Both the position numbers and the translations under genes were made by a program. A stretch of 64,000 nt of DNA from Schistosoma mansoni. Its lineage: Eukaryota; Platyhelminthes; Trematoda; Strigeidida; Schistosomatidae. This document shows positions 60,291 through 64,000 of this stretch, piece after piece. The notes beneath the pieces were generated by a model. It was not told the DNA's origin. It did not search any database and saw nothing but the letters and a program-made list of their open reading frames with translations. The stretch covers positions 27,320,205-27,384,204 of the forward strand of contig NC_031497.1 in NCBI RefSeq assembly GCF_000237925.1, in the 5' to 3' direction. How positions within the stretch are numbered: the stretch's first letter is position 1; each line of letters begins with the position of its first letter.

Positions 60291-60554
60291 AATAAATATA
60301 TCGGAAGCTTCACTACATCATGATACACATATTCATCTCTAATCCTCATCTCACTTATTATAAGTATGTCAATATCTATAATAACGTCAATTTTGAAAAT
60401 ATTATCGGTTTGAAAGCACTTGAAGAGAACCTAACGAAATACGATGAATTTATGTTATTCTGGACTAATCTCCATTCTTGCTCTATTAAAGAGAACTATA
60501 TGTAGGAAAAAAACTAGTGTATTTGATGTGTTACTAATTCATGGAAGAAAAAAA

Positions 60555-60815
60555 ATTCCAAGTTGGATATAAACACCGTTGGATATCGACTCAGTGGTCT
60601 AGAGGTTAAGCGTTCACACACGAGATCGATAGATCTCGGGTTCGAATCTCGCTGGCGGTATTGTGGATGCGCACTGCCATTGAGGAGTCCTATACTAAGA
60701 CGAAACGGTCAATCATTGCTTCCGGGTTTTCCATGGTGGTCTAGCTTTTATTGACTCATGAATTCAACCATTAACTTATTCAAAAATCTTCACAAAATCC
60801 CCTTTCTTATAACAA
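60555..60815 (+). mobile_element. Family B SINE, sense
   Basis: Textbook Pol III boxes: box A TGGTCTAGAGG (60595-60605) and box B GGTTCGAATCT (60639-60649). Ribozyme GCCATTGAGGAG (CCA subtype, C3 changed), GACGAAAC, then TCAATCATTGC so stem I is lost. Body end to CCCCTTTCTTATAA. Confidence 0.8.
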
Positions 60816-61185
60816 AGGATATCAGTTAGAAAGGTTTTATACCGATTATGATTTATTAATGGGATTAATGCTTTCATTTATCTAGCATAGTTATTTAATA
60901 GTTCAAAGATTTAATGAAGAGTAGAATATCACGACCTATACCCCCCCCATGATCATTTACCCATATATGTGGTCTACATAACTGTTTCCCAAATAAACGA
61001 ATGTCGGGATGAAATCTTTTCATCTAACAATATCATAAATAACTTTACAAAAAATTATGTTTATCAACTGAATAGAAAATAGTTGCCATGACTACCAAAT
61101 CAACTTTAAGTGACAACTTTTAGGTAGTTGAATAGTTAAGTTACAATTCTTGAAATGTGCTGAATTCATATTTTGTTTGTATTAA
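60816..61185. other. AT-rich DNA, nothing recognised
   Basis: Contains a C run near 60940; no repeat family seen. Confidence 0.45.
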
Positions 61186-61189
61186 GGTC

Positions 61190-61535
61190 TGGCCGGAAAC
61201 TATCAGCAGCAGCCTCCTGTGAGAGAGGATGAACCAGCTTCCAGCCGAAGAGGAAATTAGGAAAAGACGTTGGAATTGGATAAGACATACATTAAGGAGA
61301 TCACCAAACTGAAACACGAGGAAGCCCTAACTTGAAATCCGGAAGGGGAGAGGAAAAGAGGAAGGCCAAATAACACATTAAGTCGTAAAATAGAAGCAGA
61401 TATGAAAAGGATGAATGTTAACTAAAAATAGCTGGAAAAGATTGCTCAGGACAGAGTTGGATGGAGAATGCTGATGAGCGGTCTATGCTCCTTGACGAGC
61501 GGTAACAGGCGTAAGTAAGTAAGTTTGATCAAGGT
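61190..61535 (+). mobile_element. Family D LINE 3' end, ERIAQ-like subfamily
   Basis: AACTATCAGCAGCAGCCTCC through MKRMNVN codons to GGTAACAGGCGTAAGTAAG. Frameshifted. Confidence 0.7.
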
Positions 61536-61739
61536 GTGATAACTAAGTGTAGATTAGATTTCTGACAGAATACGAATATTTCATGTGGAATTTAAAGTCA
61601 TTGACAACAATGAAAAAAATAACAGCTTAGGATGAAACTAGAACTGCATAACGAACTAATGAATCTATAGGATATTAATTATAAATATTTAACTACTAGA
61701 GAGGTCTGAATATCACACATATACTTGTCAGGACATTTT

Positions 61740-61930
61740 ATATGAAGATGGATAGTGACTAGCAGTGTGAAACCAGGACGCGCGTTTCGTCTTATTTGGG
61801 ACTCGACAGCTGCATGTACCTGAATCTCAAAGTTGATGTTCACTCTGGGACTTGAACTCAGTGCCGTTCACTTCAAACACCATCGTGTTATCCACTTAGC
61901 TACTGAGTCCTGACCAATAAAGGTCAATAA
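61740..61930 (-). mobile_element. Family A SINE, antisense
   Basis: Ribozyme without AAA (AAACCAGGACGCGCG) but with core A6 changed on the minus strand (CTGTCGA). Head with box A region CTTAGCTACTGAG. Confidence 0.75.
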
Positions 61931-62039
61931 AATGAAAGTTCAAGTAAACAAGGTAATAAAAGGGAGAGAAAGATTTTTTTACATTATATAGAAAGAATAA
62001 AAGATTGTCGTGTAATACTAGGCCGTAGAAGGACTTATG

Positions 62040-62430
62040 GATTACCAGGGTAAATTTAAGGTTACGACAAATTGTTTTTTTGCACATAAAGTTGGTTTAA
62101 ATTTACGAATAGCCGAGGCTTCAATAAACCTGAGAATTCGTCCTTGACAGTTTCGATACAACATTTTAAAAGCTGTAAATATGTCAATTCTGTACCCCGT
62201 TTCGGCTATATGTTTTGCTATCGTTGAACATGATTTCCTGCTTCTCACGTTGATCGGATTATTTGACACTGATTGGTTTTGAAGCTATCTAGATACATGT
62301 TCCATAACCCTTGATTGGATTGTTCGATTACTCTTCCCTATGTATGTGTATCCACACAAACATGTGAATTAGTAAATACAATGTGATGTGACGTAATCAT
62401 TTGTGCATTGTCTAGGTGTATTTGAAATCA
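62040..62430 (-). mobile_element. Penelope-like element fossil
   Basis: Minus strand frame contains CSTIAKHIAETGYRIDIF and LRFIEASAIRKFKPTLC, homologous to the 55320 copy and to the GIY-YIG end of the others. Broken. Confidence 0.65.
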
Positions 62431-62724
62431 TGAGCTTAGACTATTCAATCACAACCAATTGAGCAGTATAATAGGTTTTTTCGATGGCTGCTTTCAATCT
62501 CTTTCTGAAAACTATACTACTGGATTCACTGAATAAAGAAGATAACTTGGAGTTGACTGGGTTTTGCACCTATTTATAAACTTTAGTGTATAGCCATTTG
62601 ATATTGATGTGTCAGTCAGTAAATTTTCATTTTCTTCAACCGTATAAGTAGTTCGAATTCTTTGAATGCTATGAAAGAGACACTTAATCAAGCTCACAAG
62701 CTCTAACCAGAACCAAATTAGTCT

Positions 62725-63170
62725 GTTATAACTTGTAGCGTTGTGCCCTATCAATATATATTGAATGATACCGCCAAATAGAGAACAGTGATTTATCGAC
62801 CAAACCAATGACGCATAAAACCCGCACAAGCAGTCTAGAGTCCTTATCCGTCCATCTTGCTGCCTAGCCCTGTCTTTCAGTTGAGTCTAGAACACCAATC
62901 TCAGCCTCCATGAGATGAACCATGTACTTCAAACGTACTGTGTTTATATACAAACCAAACCAGACCATATCACACCATAAAATAGGAAATAACATTTGTA
63001 CAAGGTCTAGCCAAATGTGGCGTTGAATGTAGGAGAATGTAAGTAATAGACTGTGGATATTTCAAGAATGGTAAATAGTAGAATATTAGTCTGTGGGTTA
63101 AAATAAGGCTTACATTAAGAGGAATATGAACATACATAGTTCACTTATTTAACCATTATACAATAACAAT
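62725..63170 (-). mobile_element. Family F LTR-like fossil, antisense
   Basis: Longest well-kept F copy: minus strand ends CAAGTTATAACA, with TATATAAACACAG and GCGGTATCATTC blocks. Likely a solo or edge LTR; age old judging by divergence from 22015-22545. Confidence 0.6.
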
Positions 63171-63177
63171 GTATGTT

Positions 63178-63500
63178 TTTCAAAGTTGAAATCATGAGTC
63201 AATTGAAGCTAGATCACGGCCGTTTCGTCCTATTATGGGACTCCTCAGCAGTGCGCATCCACGAACCCGCACTCGCGAGACTCGAACCCAGGACCTACCA
63301 GTCTCAAGCCACAGCTCTTAACCAGTACACCACTGAGCCGGCATCCAACGGTGTTAATGTCTAACTTCAACCGATCCACGAATTATGAGCGACCATTCAC
63401 CAATTGTCTTCAGTGAGTTGTTATCTCACAACGGACGTGGTTGAACTCCACTGGTCACTGCTTCCCACTAGAACTCCAGGACATGTATCTTGAAGTCAGT
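63178..63500 (-). mobile_element. Family B SINE, antisense, with deletion at the ribozyme site
   Basis: Minus-strand ribozyme keeps GCACTG, CTGAGGA, stem II, GAAA and GGCCGT but then jumps to GATCTAGC: about 25 bases just after the cleavage position are missing. Head and 5' part are well kept, to CCAGGACATG. Confidence 0.8.
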
Positions 63501-63650
63501 CACTAGTGTATGTATCGTATTGGTCCATAAATAGATCTAAACAGTAACCACTCATAATTCTCGTCGGAATGTAACCTATTCATTAGCCAAAATCATTTTA
63601 ATTTACATTTATATTTGTAAATAAGAAGTATTTAAGTATACTATATGTGC

Positions 63651-64000
63651 TGTGCTATTGATGTCCACAAATATAAGTAGTATATATCATCAATCGAAAG
63701 TAAAATGTCTGGAGGCAGAAGGTTGAGAAGGTCGAAGAAAAGAGAAAGAGAACAGGGAATGAGAACAGTGAATGATTGGTGTGGAAACGAAAGAACAATG
63801 AAGTGTGAGACGATTGATTGGTATTTTGCATATGAAGTATTTATTGTACGGTTCTCAGATTTTATTACTATGTTATGTAATGTTATGTTGAAATACATTT
63901 GATTGTCCTCACTTGTGTTCTCGTTCACTACATTTGGTGTCGCTGCCAACCAGGAGGCGTAGAGAGTGTTGTTCTGAGGGTGCCGTCGTGGGACCTGGAG
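63651..64000 (+). mobile_element. Family G LTR with start of an internal region, runs off the window
   Basis: LTR 63651-63932 from TGTGCTATTGATG to TTCACTACA. Directly after comes TTTGGTGTCGCTGCC (63933 on), which begins like a primer-binding site (TGG start). So this may be a longer element rather than a solo LTR. What lies beyond 64000 is unknown. Confidence 0.6.

Noticed and set aside
60560-60655. Genuine tRNA gene
   Set aside because: Boxes A and B are good, but the same head recurs in dozens of B copies with a hammerhead downstream; it is a SINE head.
1-64000. CRISPR array, bacterial operon, rRNA
   Set aside because: No regular short repeat-spacer array, no Shine-Dalgarno-linked genes and no rRNA-like sequence; the DNA is eukaryotic.

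Overview
The window looks like nuclear DNA of a blood fluke (Schistosoma). It is AT-rich and crowded with interspersed repeats. Among these is the tRNA-headed, hammerhead-ribozyme-bearing SINE/satellite known in schistosomes as Sm-alpha. The one host gene has large, repeat-filled introns. The genus is an inference from repeat content and gene style; I cannot fix the species.

Host gene. One protein-coding gene is supported: an alpha-type nicotinic acetylcholine receptor subunit on the + strand, in seven coding exons from 8698 to 47803. The exons are 8698-9027, 31170-31214, 36208-36317, 39563-39760, 43050-43128, 44266-44524 and 46833-47803. Every junction has a GT donor and AG acceptor, the phases agree (0,0,2,2,0,1), and the joined reading frame is 663 codons plus TAA. 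It has a signal-peptide-like start, ligand-binding domain, 13-residue Cys-loop, vicinal Cys-Cys pair, four membrane helices and a cation-type M2. The first intron is 22 kb.

Repeats. Almost everything else is mobile-element debris, given letters here. A: Sm-alpha-like tRNA/hammerhead SINE. B: a second tRNA-headed SINE with its own hammerhead, often as a foldback with antisense and sense halves, several copies flanked by 12-15 bp target-site duplications. C: retroposon 3' end with an AAATA-type tail. D: RTE-like LINE with a GTAA-repeat tail. E: retroposon 3' region ending in AATAAA and an ATT tail. F and G: two LTR-like fossil families. H: a foldback family. There are also fossils of Penelope-like elements with GIY-YIG endonuclease traces. 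A 200-N assembly gap at 45542-45741 lies between two opposed A copies.

Layout. 1-8697: repeats only, including a near-identical 474-bp duplication. 8698-47803: the receptor gene with introns full of A-H. 47804-64000: repeats, a LINE piece with the FADD motif (51781-52655), nested Penelope/SINE fossils, and at the right edge an LTR followed by a possible primer-binding site.

Most interesting point. Two B copies with a complete hammerhead core and paired stem I lie on the sense strand inside receptor introns 2 and 4 (cleavage sites about 34090/34091 and 41681/41682), so they would be transcribed in the receptor pre-mRNA. Many other A and B copies carry 3-nt insertions at the base of stem I beside the catalytic core. 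Together with the foldback architecture and target-site duplications, this suggests a ribozyme-bearing SINE system with catalytically intact and attenuated subfamilies.
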